From Pseudomonadota bacterium (GTDB taxonomy: Bacteria; Pseudomonadota; Alphaproteobacteria; Rhizobiales; Rhizobiaceae), in contig QGUU01000022.1 of the NCBI GenBank assembly GCA_003242525.1, positions 1-13,740 of the forward strand: a DNA stretch of 13,740 nt, in the 5' to 3' direction. A program made the position numbers and the translations under genes. This document shows, piece by piece, positions 7,472 to 13,740 of the stretch. Numbering within the stretch: the first letter of the stretch is position 1; each line of letters begins with the position of its first letter. The notes beneath the pieces were generated by a model that did not search any database, was not told the origin of the DNA, and worked only from the letters and a program-made list of their open reading frames with translations.

Positions 7472-8080
7472 ATGGCAGCGAAAGACGAGCCGGTAATCAT
7501 CAAGAAATATGCGAACCGGCGGCTCTACAATACAGGCACCAGCACCTATGTCACGCTCGAAGACCTTGCTGAAATGGTCAAGAGGGGTGACGAATTTACA
7601 GTGCAGGACGCCAAGAGCGGCGAGGACATCACGCATCCTGTCCTGACCCAGATCATCTTCGAACTGGAGAACAAGGACGGGCAGAACATGCTGCCCATCT
7701 CGTTCCTGCGCCAGCTCATCGCGTTCTACGGCGACCAGATGCAGATGATCGTGCCGGCTTTCCTCGAACAGTCGATGATCGCCTTTTCCAAGGAGCAGGA
7801 GCGTTTCCGCGAGCAGATGAAAGCCGTGATGGGCAAGTCGCCGCTGGATGTCATGCAACTTTCCGCGCCCATGAAAGCCATCGAGGAGCAGACCCGCCGC
7901 AACATGGAGCTGTTCCAGAACGCCATGCGCATGTTCACGCCGTTCCCCCCCGCAGGCAGCGGCGCGGCCCCTTCGTCTTCGGAGCCGGCCAAGCCGGAAC
8001 CGACTGAGAAGGCGGATGAACTGCAGAGCCTCAAGGAGCAGATTGCTGCGATGCAGCGCAGGCTGGACCAGATGTCGTAG
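7472..8080 (+). CDS. phaR: Polyhydroxyalkanoate synthesis regulator PhaR (AniA type)
   Basis: PhaR is a DNA- and polymer-binding repressor that senses polyhydroxyalkanoate granules and tunes phasin and PHA genes; the rhizobial homologue is AniA. The 202-residue protein starts with the family DNA-binding/accumulation-regulator domain (about 8-68), including KKYANRRLYNT (11-21), SGEDIT and LTQIIFE. The PHB_acc region follows (about 70-115: LPISFLRQLIAFYGDQMQ). Then come a helical stretch rich in M, E and Q, a low-complexity Pro/Ala/Ser linker (158-180) and a short C-terminal coiled coil (183-201, ELQSLKEQIAAMQRRLDQM), likely for oligomerisation. GGAGG (7461-7465) six bases before the ATG sets the start. 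It is divergent from phbAB, so control of phbAB, and perhaps of itself, through the shared spacer is likely. No phasin or PHA synthase gene is in view. Confidence 0.96.
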   Translation: MAAKDEPVIIKKYANRRLYNTGTSTYVTLEDLAEMVKRGDEFTVQDAKSGEDITHPVLTQIIFELENKDGQNMLPISFLRQLIAFYGDQMQMIVPAFLEQSMIAFSKEQERFREQMKAVMGKSPLDVMQLSAPMKAIEEQTRRNMELFQNAMRMFTPFPPAGSGAAPSSSEPAKPEPTEKADELQSLKEQIAAMQRRLDQMS

Positions 8081-8128
8081 CTCCGCACTGCGCACCATCC
8101 TTTCCGCTTCGGCCGCTGGTTGCAGTCA

Positions 8129-8154
8129 CAAAGGACAGTGTCCATTGGCCTTTG
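8129..8154 (+). terminator. Weak hairpin after phaR
   Basis: CAAAGG (8129-8134) can pair with CCTTTG (8149-8154) across a 14-base interval. GGACAGTGTCC (8133-8143) is an alternative, mutually exclusive stem. No T tract follows, so termination of phaR here is only a possibility. The remainder of the 171-bp spacer 8081-8251 shows no clear promoter. Confidence 0.25.
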
Positions 8155-8251
8155 CGTCGCCGGCACGTCAAGGCTAGGTTGAAGGCTCGGTCACCTGCTT
8201 GCATGGGCAGCGCCGGCCGCCCGCAATCACAAGCCCACCAGAAAGCCTGAC

Positions 8252-9316
8252 ATGACAGATCAAGCGCCGGTTCCGGTTTTCGACGGCCACAACGATACGC
8301 TGCTCAAGCTCTACCAGTCGCCTGATCCGGACAAGGAAAGGCTGTTCATCGAAGGTGCGCCTGCCGATTGGCACATTGACCTTCCCCGGGCCAGGAGGGG
8401 CGGTTTCGCCGGGGGCATGTTCGCGATCTTTCCGCCGACGCAGGAAAAGCGCCGCAAATCCGGGGCAGGCGAAACCATGCCCGGAAACAACGAGCCGTTG
8501 CCGCCGGAACTGCCGCGCTCGGCAGCCATGGAGTCCACCATCGGCATGGCCTCGATCCTTCTGAGGCTGGAAAGGGCCGGTGCCCTTAAAATATGCCGCC
8601 GCGCGGCGGAAATCCGTGCCGCCATCCAGGAAAAGACGATCGCCGCAGTCTTCCATATCGAAGGCGCGGAAGCGATCGGCCCGGATTTTGCGATGCTCGA
8701 AGTGCTCCATGCAGCAGGGCTTCGCTCGCTCGGCATCGTGTGGAGCCGGCCGAACGCCTACGGGCATGGCGTGCCGTTCCGTTTTCCTTCTTCGCCGGAC
8801 ACTGGAGACGGCCTGACGGAGGCAGGCAAGGCCCTGGTGAAGGCATGCAACCGGCTGAGGATCCAGATCGACCTGTCGCATCTCAACGAAAAGGGCTTTC
8901 GCGACGTGGCAAGGATTTCCGACGCCCCGCTTGTGGCCACGCATTCCAACGCGCATTCGGTCTGCCCGCACGCCCGAAACCTCACCGACTGGCAACTCGG
9001 AGCCATTCGCGAAACCGGCGGTATGGTTGGCCTGAACTTCGCCACCGGTTTTCTCAATCCCCGCGGGCCGACAGCGGGCGGTGCGGACCTTGACATGATG
9101 ATCCGGCATGTCGACGCCCTGCTGCAAAAGCTGGGTGAGGATGGAGTGGGCATGGGCTCCGATTTCGACGGAGCCCCGGTCCCCGTCGAAATCGGGGATG
9201 CGGCCGGCCTGCCAAGGCTGATCGAAGCGTTCAGGGCCCATGGCTACGGCGAGGAACTGATCGAGAAGATCGCCTGGAAGAACTGGGTGCGGGTTCTGGA
9301 AAAGGGGATCGGGTAG
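8252..9316 (+). CDS. M19 family (membrane dipeptidase-like) metallopeptidase
   Basis: Members are zinc amidohydrolases that cleave dipeptides, often with a D-residue; some act on other small amides. This 354-residue protein has the full metal-site set: DGHND with H13 and D15, the bridging glutamate E137 in HIEGAEAIG, H210 in DLSHLNEKG, H231 in ATHSNAHSVCPHARNLTD, and D304 in GVGMGSDFDG. WSRPNAYGHGVPF and GGMVGLNF are further family blocks. Length is usual for bacterial forms. There is no signal peptide, so it should be cytoplasmic despite the family name. The ATG at 8252 has no strong ribosome binding site, but it precedes the VFDGHND strand by the expected few residues. Its stop lies five bases from the stop of the convergent small gene. 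A peptide-scavenging role is likely; a link to the PHB genes is not evident. Confidence 0.95.
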   Translation: MTDQAPVPVFDGHNDTLLKLYQSPDPDKERLFIEGAPADWHIDLPRARRGGFAGGMFAIFPPTQEKRRKSGAGETMPGNNEPLPPELPRSAAMESTIGMASILLRLERAGALKICRRAAEIRAAIQEKTIAAVFHIEGAEAIGPDFAMLEVLHAAGLRSLGIVWSRPNAYGHGVPFRFPSSPDTGDGLTEAGKALVKACNRLRIQIDLSHLNEKGFRDVARISDAPLVATHSNAHSVCPHARNLTDWQLGAIRETGGMVGLNFATGFLNPRGPTAGGADLDMMIRHVDALLQKLGEDGVGMGSDFDGAPVPVEIGDAAGLPRLIEAFRAHGYGEELIEKIAWKNWVRVLEKGIG

Positions 9317-9321
9317 CCGGC

Positions 9322-9585
9322 TCAGCCCCTGAACCCCATGCGCTCCAGCCACTCCTGCCCTACCCCGCGATCGCGAATAATGGGAAGCGGGTCCTGATGG
9401 TCGAGCCGCGAGCATATGCGGTAGACCTCCAGCGTGTCTGCGTCCATCTCGCCGCGCCTGTAGAAATACATCGCAGCCGCATAGCGGGCGCGCCCCGACC
9501 AGGGCTCGCCGAGTGGCGTGTTCACCAGTGCCCACTGTTCCGCAGCCTCGGCATCGGGCGGCAGAATGTCGTTTTCTCCCGGCAT
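9322..9585 (-). CDS. Uncharacterised 87-residue protein, last gene of the oxidoreductase/GcvT-like operon
   Basis: I do not recognise this protein. It is soluble, with no signal peptide or membrane helix. It starts with an acidic, proline-containing tail (GENDILPPDAEAAEQW). The middle looks helical and aromatic (RARYAAAMYFYRRGEMDADTLE, in part), then comes VYRICSRLDHQDPLPIIRD with a single cysteine (C58) and H63. There is no CxxC or other metal motif, so it does not resemble the small zinc-binding SoxD subunit of heterotetrameric sarcosine oxidase, although position and size would invite that comparison. The start codon overlaps the GcvT-like gene's end almost exactly: the upstream TGA is one base before this ATG, and no strong ribosome binding site is seen, so translational coupling is likely. 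It may be a small subunit or accessory factor of the operon's enzymes. Confidence 0.78.
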   Translation of the reverse strand: MPGENDILPPDAEAAEQWALVNTPLGEPWSGRARYAAAMYFYRRGEMDADTLEVYRICSRLDHQDPLPIIRDRGVGQEWLERMGFRG

Positions 9586-9586
9586 C

Positions 9587-10816
9587 TCAGAAATCCGCTG
9601 GCGGGGTTGCCGTGCGCCGCTCCAGTTTCATGAAGGGACGCGGCACCACCTTTGCCCTCTTCATCAGGCGTTCGTATTTCAGCTCACGCATGGCGTAGAT
9701 CTCGACCCACAGATCTTCCGTGACGGTATCGCCGAACGGGCAGTCGAGCGAGGCTATGGCAATGTTGCGCTTGACCATGGGCGACCACATGGCCGCGCTC
9801 ACAAGGCCTACTTCCTGACTTTTCCTATGGTAGACGATGGCGTGCTCGGCGGGAATGTTGCCCTCGATTTCCAATCCCACCAAAACGTGACGCTGCTTCT
9901 TCTTCGCCCGCGCTTCCAGAATGGCGCGGCGACCGTTGAAATGGCCCTTGCCCGCATCGACCATGAAGCCCAGGCCGATTTCGTCCGGCATGCGACGGCG
10001 ATCAGCCCGCAGCGCGCTTTCAGCAGGGACGAAATCTGCATTGGCTACAATCAGGCCAGCTTCGAGGCGCGCGCGGTTTAGCGCTGCGTAGCCGATGGCG
10101 CGAATGCCATGGAGAGCGCCGGCTTCCATCAGCCGGTCCCACAATGAGAGGGCCAGGTCCCGCTCAATGAACAGCTCATAGCCGAGATCGCCGGTGAAAC
10201 CCGTGCGCGAGATGGTCACCTGGCCATTCTCATGCGGAAATTGGGCGAGGTCGAACGGTTTCAGCCGTTCCACGCCCCCGAAGCCTGCCGCGCGAAGGCA
10301 GGCGAAAGACGTCGGCCCTTGCAGGGCGAGACCCGCCACCTGCTCGGTTTCCTCCTCCACCGACACGTCAAAGCCAATGGCACTGTCCAGCAGCCAGGGC
10401 AGATGCCGTTCCTGGCAGCAAAGCCGGAAGCGCGTTGCCGAATGGCGGAAGAGCGTGCCGTCGTCGAGGACAAAACCATCGTCGTCGCACCAGGCGGTGT
10501 AGTGCACGCGGCCAGGCTTCAGTTTCGACACGTCGCGCAGGGTCAGCCTGTTGCAGAAGGCTTCGGCGTCGGGCCCTTCGATGCTGTACTTCGTCATGGG
10601 AGATATGTCGAACAGAGCGCATTGGCTGCGAATGGCGAAATATTCGAGTTCCTCGTCCCACAGCGAATTTGGCGCGCGGAAGCCCCCCCAGTTGTACCAG
10701 TCGTTGGTCCTTGCCAGAGAATCTATGCGCGGCTGGAACGGCGTGTCGCGGCGCAGGGTGCGGAAATGCGCCTGGGCGGACAGGCGTTCCGATGTCGACG
10801 AGCGGCTGATGTTCAT
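9587..10816 (-). CDS. GcvT-family aminomethyltransferase-like protein (folate-binding domain)
   Basis: The family binds tetrahydrofolate and transfers or captures one-carbon units, as in glycine cleavage T protein and the C-terminal domains of dimethylglycine and sarcosine dehydrogenases. This 409-residue stand-alone protein has FDISPMTKYSIEGPDAEAF (69-87), GRVHYTAWCDDDGFVLDD (102-119), TGFTGDLGYELF (205-216), LNRARLEAGL (246-255) and KGHFNGRRAI (290-299). A C-terminal barrel holds VGLVSAAMWSP. KGHFNGR resembles the K-x-x-F-x-G of GcvT/dimethylglycine dehydrogenase rather than the KGCYxGQE of YgfZ. The N-terminal stretch 20-60 is longer than in GcvT. No gcvH or gcvP is nearby, so it is unlikely to be the housekeeping T protein. 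Its ATG overlaps the preceding gene's TGA (ATGA), with GGAGGGGG (10821-10828) in front. The natural substrate is unknown. Confidence 0.88.
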   Translation of the reverse strand: MNISRSSTSERLSAQAHFRTLRRDTPFQPRIDSLARTNDWYNWGGFRAPNSLWDEELEYFAIRSQCALFDISPMTKYSIEGPDAEAFCNRLTLRDVSKLKPGRVHYTAWCDDDGFVLDDGTLFRHSATRFRLCCQERHLPWLLDSAIGFDVSVEEETEQVAGLALQGPTSFACLRAAGFGGVERLKPFDLAQFPHENGQVTISRTGFTGDLGYELFIERDLALSLWDRLMEAGALHGIRAIGYAALNRARLEAGLIVANADFVPAESALRADRRRMPDEIGLGFMVDAGKGHFNGRRAILEARAKKKQRHVLVGLEIEGNIPAEHAIVYHRKSQEVGLVSAAMWSPMVKRNIAIASLDCPFGDTVTEDLWVEIYAMRELKYERLMKRAKVVPRPFMKLERRTATPPADF

Positions 10817-12390
10817 CGCACCCCCTCCATCACCCTTCGCGCAGCGTTCATGCCCGGCACGCCGGAAATGCCTCCACCCGGATGCGAGCCTGCACCGGCA
10901 AGGTACAGGCCTTCGATGGGCGTGTCGTAGCCGGACCAGCCGGAAACCGGGCGCGAAAAAAGCATCTGGTCAGCCTGGAGTTCGCCATGATGCCAGTGGC
11001 CGCCGGGCATACGGTAGCGCGCCTCGATGTCAGCCGGAGTAAGAAGTTCGGCATGCCGGACCATCCCGCCTATGCCGGGCGCATAGATTTCGAGCTGGGC
11101 CATGATGGCGCCGAGCAGCTTCGGCCTGCCCACATCCCATCCTTCCTTCAGCACATGGGGCGCATATTGAACAACGGCCGACAGGGTGCAGCAGCCGGCC
11201 GGCGCCATGGCAGGATCGGAAAGCGAGGGGAGAACGATCTCCATCACCGGCTCGGGCGAGAAGGCGCCGTATTTGGCGGGGTTGAAGGCGCGCTCGACAT
11301 GGTCGGGCGACGGCGCGATCACGAGCCGGCCGCCCATGTCCTCCGGCAGCAGGCCAGGAAAATCCGGGACACCGTCGAGAGCCAGGTGAAGCTTTGCCAC
11401 GTCGCCCTTCATGCGGATGTTTTTCACCTTGCGTACGAAGCCGGTATCCAGGGCAGGCGCCCCGACAAGGTCGAAGAAGGTCGAGCGCGGGTTGATCGCG
11501 GACACGACGCAGCCTGCCCGCACCTCCTGCCCGTCCGCCAGCGCCACCCCCGTTGCGCGCCCATGTTCGACCAGGATTCTTGAAACCGGCGCGCCGGTGA
11601 GGACCGTTGCGCCTGCGCTTTCGGCAGCTTGCCGCAACGCATCGACGACCGAAGCCATGCCTCCCCTGGGAACAAGCTGTGCCCCGGCCGCACCGCCGAT
11701 CTCGCCGGCCAATCGATAATAAAGACCAAGCAGCGAGGTTGGCGAGCGGGGCCCGAGATGGCTGCCCAGAACGGCGTCGAACGCCAGCAGCCCTTTCAGC
11801 CGGAGGTCGGTCAGTTGCTCATCGAGCAGGTCGTTTACATTCATCAGGAAAACGCGCAGGAAATCGCGCATCTCCTCCTTTCCCAGCCGTTTCAGGGCGA
11901 GCGCCGCCTTGCCGAGGGCGATCAGATCGCCCGGATCGCGGCTGCCGGGCTCTGGCGGCCGCCTGGCGAGGAAGGGTTTCAGGATGCCGGCCTGGCGCAG
12001 GAGTTGGGCACGCAACTCCCTCCAGGCCCGCTGCTCGGCGGCGCTTGCGCCTGTCAGGGCCTCGCCATAGGCGCCATGGAGCACGAGATGGTTGCCGTCC
12101 CGCGCAAGGGCCACTGAGGGCATAAACGGCTGCCCGGTCAAAACAAGCCCATGCCTTTCCAGCGCCAGCAACCGCACAAGCTCGGGATGAAAGCGGTTTA
12201 GCAGGTGCGCGGTCGACGCCCTGAACCCCGGAAAGAACTCCTCCGTACGGGCCGGGCCGCCCAATTCCGCATCGGCTTCCAGCAAAAGGACATTGCGGCC
12301 GTCCCGCGCCAGCAGGGCGGCACAGGCGAGGCCGTTATGGCCACCGCCGACGACGACAACATCCCGGATGGAACGGCTAGATGACGTCAT
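10813..12390 (-). CDS. CrtI/PYROXD2-like FAD-dependent oxidoreductase (second of a tandem pair)
   Basis: This 525-residue flavoprotein belongs to the phytoene desaturase-like (CrtI/PYROXD2) superfamily of NAD(P)/FAD-dependent oxidoreductases. The dinucleotide-binding fold is at the N-terminus: VVVVGGGHNGLACAALLA (11-28), with E38 ending the second strand, then GGPARTEEFFPGF. A middle stretch PRGGMASVVDALRQAAE and VVSAINP carry the second nucleotide-contact region. The FAD-closing motif GLYLAGAGSHPGGGISGVPG is near residues 494-513. No carotenoid synthesis gene such as crtB or crtE is beside it, so carotenoid desaturation is unlikely. The start overlaps the end of the upstream paralogue by 14 bp, without a good ribosome binding site, and the end overlaps the GcvT-like start by 4 bp. 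The substrate is unknown. Confidence 0.9.
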   Translation of the reverse strand: MTSSSRSIRDVVVVGGGHNGLACAALLARDGRNVLLLEADAELGGPARTEEFFPGFRASTAHLLNRFHPELVRLLALERHGLVLTGQPFMPSVALARDGNHLVLHGAYGEALTGASAAEQRAWRELRAQLLRQAGILKPFLARRPPEPGSRDPGDLIALGKAALALKRLGKEEMRDFLRVFLMNVNDLLDEQLTDLRLKGLLAFDAVLGSHLGPRSPTSLLGLYYRLAGEIGGAAGAQLVPRGGMASVVDALRQAAESAGATVLTGAPVSRILVEHGRATGVALADGQEVRAGCVVSAINPRSTFFDLVGAPALDTGFVRKVKNIRMKGDVAKLHLALDGVPDFPGLLPEDMGGRLVIAPSPDHVERAFNPAKYGAFSPEPVMEIVLPSLSDPAMAPAGCCTLSAVVQYAPHVLKEGWDVGRPKLLGAIMAQLEIYAPGIGGMVRHAELLTPADIEARYRMPGGHWHHGELQADQMLFSRPVSGWSGYDTPIEGLYLAGAGSHPGGGISGVPGMNAARRVMEGVR

Positions 12391-13740
12391 GGGCCGGGCT
12401 CATGTGACTGTCGGGCTTGGCAAGATCGTGCAGGATTTCCTTTGCAGCGTTGCGGCCGGGGGCGCCCATGACGCCACCGCCGGGATGGGTCGATGAACCG
12501 CAGATATAAAGGCCGCCGACGGGTGAGCGGTATTGCGCGTAACCGGGCACGGGACGGTTGAAAAGCAACTGGTCGAAGGTCAACTCGCCCTGGAAGATGT
12601 TGCCCTCGGTCAATCCGACTTCCGCTTCCAGCTCCCGCGGGGTGCGCACCTCCATGTGCACGATGCGGTCTCGGAAGCCGGGCGAGTATTCGGCGATCTG
12701 CGACACGACCGACTCGGCGAAGGCGTCGCGGTCGGCATCGGTCCATTCGCGGCCTTCGACCTTGGGCGGTGCATATTGCACGAAACAGCTCATGAAGTGC
12801 TTGCCGGGTGCCGCCATGGTCGGGTCAAGCGTTGTGGGAATCATCATGTCGAGGAACGGATCGGCAGACCAGCGCCCTGCCTTCCAGTCGTCATAGGCGC
12901 GTTCCATGCGCTCGACCGAATCCGTGAAATGCAGGTCGCCGCGTATGCAGGGCGAATCCTTCGGCAGGGCAGGAAACTCGGGCAGAGAATCCAGGGCAAT
13001 GTTGACCTTGCCCGACGAGCCCCTGATCTTGAAGTTCCTCACGCGCCGCAAGAACGGCTCGGGCAGTTCCTTCTCTTCGACCAGATTGAGGAAAGTGCGC
13101 TTCACGTCAGCATTGGACACCACGATCCGGCCCTGGATTTCCTCTCCGTCGGAAAGCACCACGCCCTTGGCCGTGCCGTGGCGCACCAGGATTCTTTCCA
13201 CTTCCGCACCGGTGCGGATCGTGCCCCCAGATGCCTGGAAGGACGCGGCGAGCGCCTTCGTGACCGCACCCATGCCTCCGCGCGCATAACCCCATGCGCC
13301 GACAGAGCCGTCCACCTCGCCCATATAGTGATGGAGCAAGACATAGGCGGTGCCGGGCGACATCGGTCCCAGCGCCGTTCCTATGATGCCGGAGATGGAG
13401 AAATTCGCCTTGATGACGTCGGTCTCGAAATATTCGTCGAGGAAATCCGAGATCGACATGGTCCAGAAGCGCAGCGTCAGCGCCAGCTCCTCCTTCGTCA
13501 TCCCGGCGAGTTTCTTTCCCAGGTAAAGCAGTTCGCCAAGATCGCGGGGCCGAAGGCTGGTCGGGTCCGGGGCGGTGCGCATGAGCAGCGGCTGAATGAA
13601 ACGGCACTGCCGCGTCACGTCGCGCGCGTAGCGGTCATAGGCTTCCGCGTCGCGCCTGGAGAAGCGGGCGAATTCGCGCCGGTGGGCATCATGGTCCCGG
13701 TAATTGGCCAAATAATCGCCGTCGCGGGTGAATACCGCAC
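12377..13740 (-). CDS. CrtI/PYROXD2-like FAD-dependent oxidoreductase (first of a tandem pair), 5' end outside the window
   Basis: The frame stays open to the right edge (about 454 codons visible, ending in TAG at 12377-12379), so the FAD-binding Rossmann start lies beyond 13740 and the TTG at 13711 is not a convincing start. Visible parts match the neighbouring paralogue: YARGGMGAVTKALAASFQ, GRIVVSNADVKRTF, CFVQYAPP, QGELTFDQLLFNRPVPGY and the C-terminal GLYICGSSTHPGGGVMGAPG with GRNAAKE. The pair clearly arose by duplication but have diverged well. The protein carries an extra C-terminal tail of about 12 residues (KPDSHMSPAHDVI), whose codons overlap the start of the next gene by 14 bp. It is the most upstream visible gene of the minus-strand operon; the promoter is outside the window. 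Its reaction is unknown. Confidence 0.88.
   Translation of the reverse strand, partial: AVFTRDGDYLANYRDHDAHRREFARFSRRDAEAYDRYARDVTRQCRFIQPLLMRTAPDPTSLRPRDLGELLYLGKKLAGMTKEELALTLRFWTMSISDFLDEYFETDVIKANFSISGIIGTALGPMSPGTAYVLLHHYMGEVDGSVGAWGYARGGMGAVTKALAASFQASGGTIRTGAEVERILVRHGTAKGVVLSDGEEIQGRIVVSNADVKRTFLNLVEEKELPEPFLRRVRNFKIRGSSGKVNIALDSLPEFPALPKDSPCIRGDLHFTDSVERMERAYDDWKAGRWSADPFLDMMIPTTLDPTMAAPGKHFMSCFVQYAPPKVEGREWTDADRDAFAESVVSQIAEYSPGFRDRIVHMEVRTPRELEAEVGLTEGNIFQGELTFDQLLFNRPVPGYAQYRSPVGGLYICGSSTHPGGGVMGAPGRNAAKEILHDLAKPDSHMSPAHDVI

Noticed and set aside
7292..8218. A 14-base direct repeat, GGGCAGCGCCGGCC, at 7292-7305 and 8205-8218 on both sides of phaR
   Set aside because: A GC-only 14-mer occurring twice in 13.7 kb of GC-rich DNA is well within chance, and flanking bases do not match, so it is not evidence of an insertion or attachment site.
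8174..9535. Minus-strand open frame of 453 codons opposite the dipeptidase gene
   Set aside because: It lies antisense to a clear M19 peptidase with intact metal ligands, and shows no motif of its own.
9587..10816. Housekeeping glycine cleavage T protein (gcvT) or YgfZ
   Set aside because: gcvH and gcvP are absent from the neighbourhood, the N-terminus is longer than in GcvT, and the YgfZ signature KGCYxGQE is replaced by KGHFNGRR.
10813..13740. Carotenoid biosynthesis cluster, suggested by the phytoene-desaturase-like proteins
   Set aside because: No phytoene synthase, GGPP synthase or lycopene cyclase gene is present, and the C-terminal HPGGG motif and GcvT-like neighbour fit the PYROXD2-like branch better.

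Overview
The window looks like a chromosomal segment of an alphaproteobacterium of the order Hyphomicrobiales (Rhizobiales), probably near Mesorhizobium/Phyllobacteriaceae or Brucella. This is inferred from high GC content, from RlmN and ArgG proteins that read like the rhizobial/Brucella forms, and from acetoacetyl-CoA reductase and thiolase genes next to a PhaR/AniA-type regulator, an arrangement known in rhizobia. I see no insertion sequence, tRNA, rRNA, CRISPR array or phage gene. Every gene looks intact except the one cut by the right edge.

Left part (1-5188), housekeeping and single genes: hairpins and a possible start-proximal promoter lead into rlmN (+). Then come an unrecognised small membrane protein (+), a LysE/RhtB-type exporter (-) whose 3' end overlaps that gene, argG (+) ending at a very clear intrinsic terminator, and an exported MltB-type lytic transglycosylase (-).

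Middle part (5189-9316), polyhydroxybutyrate metabolism plus one peptidase: phbA and phbB (-) convert acetyl-CoA to (R)-3-hydroxybutyryl-CoA. The regulator gene phaR (+) is divergent from them across a 281-bp spacer that carries a perfect 22-bp TGC-rich palindrome, a plausible PhaR operator. PHA synthase and phasin genes are not in the window. An M19 membrane-dipeptidase-family gene (+) follows.

Right part (9317-13740), a tightly packed minus-strand operon: two tandem paralogous CrtI/PYROXD2-like FAD oxidoreductases (the first truncated by the window edge), a GcvT-like folate-domain protein and an unrecognised 87-residue protein. Reading frames overlap by 14 bp and 4 bp, then are 1 bp apart, so the four are probably translationally coupled. 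Pairing flavin oxidoreductases with a GcvT-type protein recalls dimethylglycine/sarcosine-type oxidative demethylation built from a different flavoprotein family. This is the best candidate here for an undescribed pathway, and its substrate cannot be read from the sequence.
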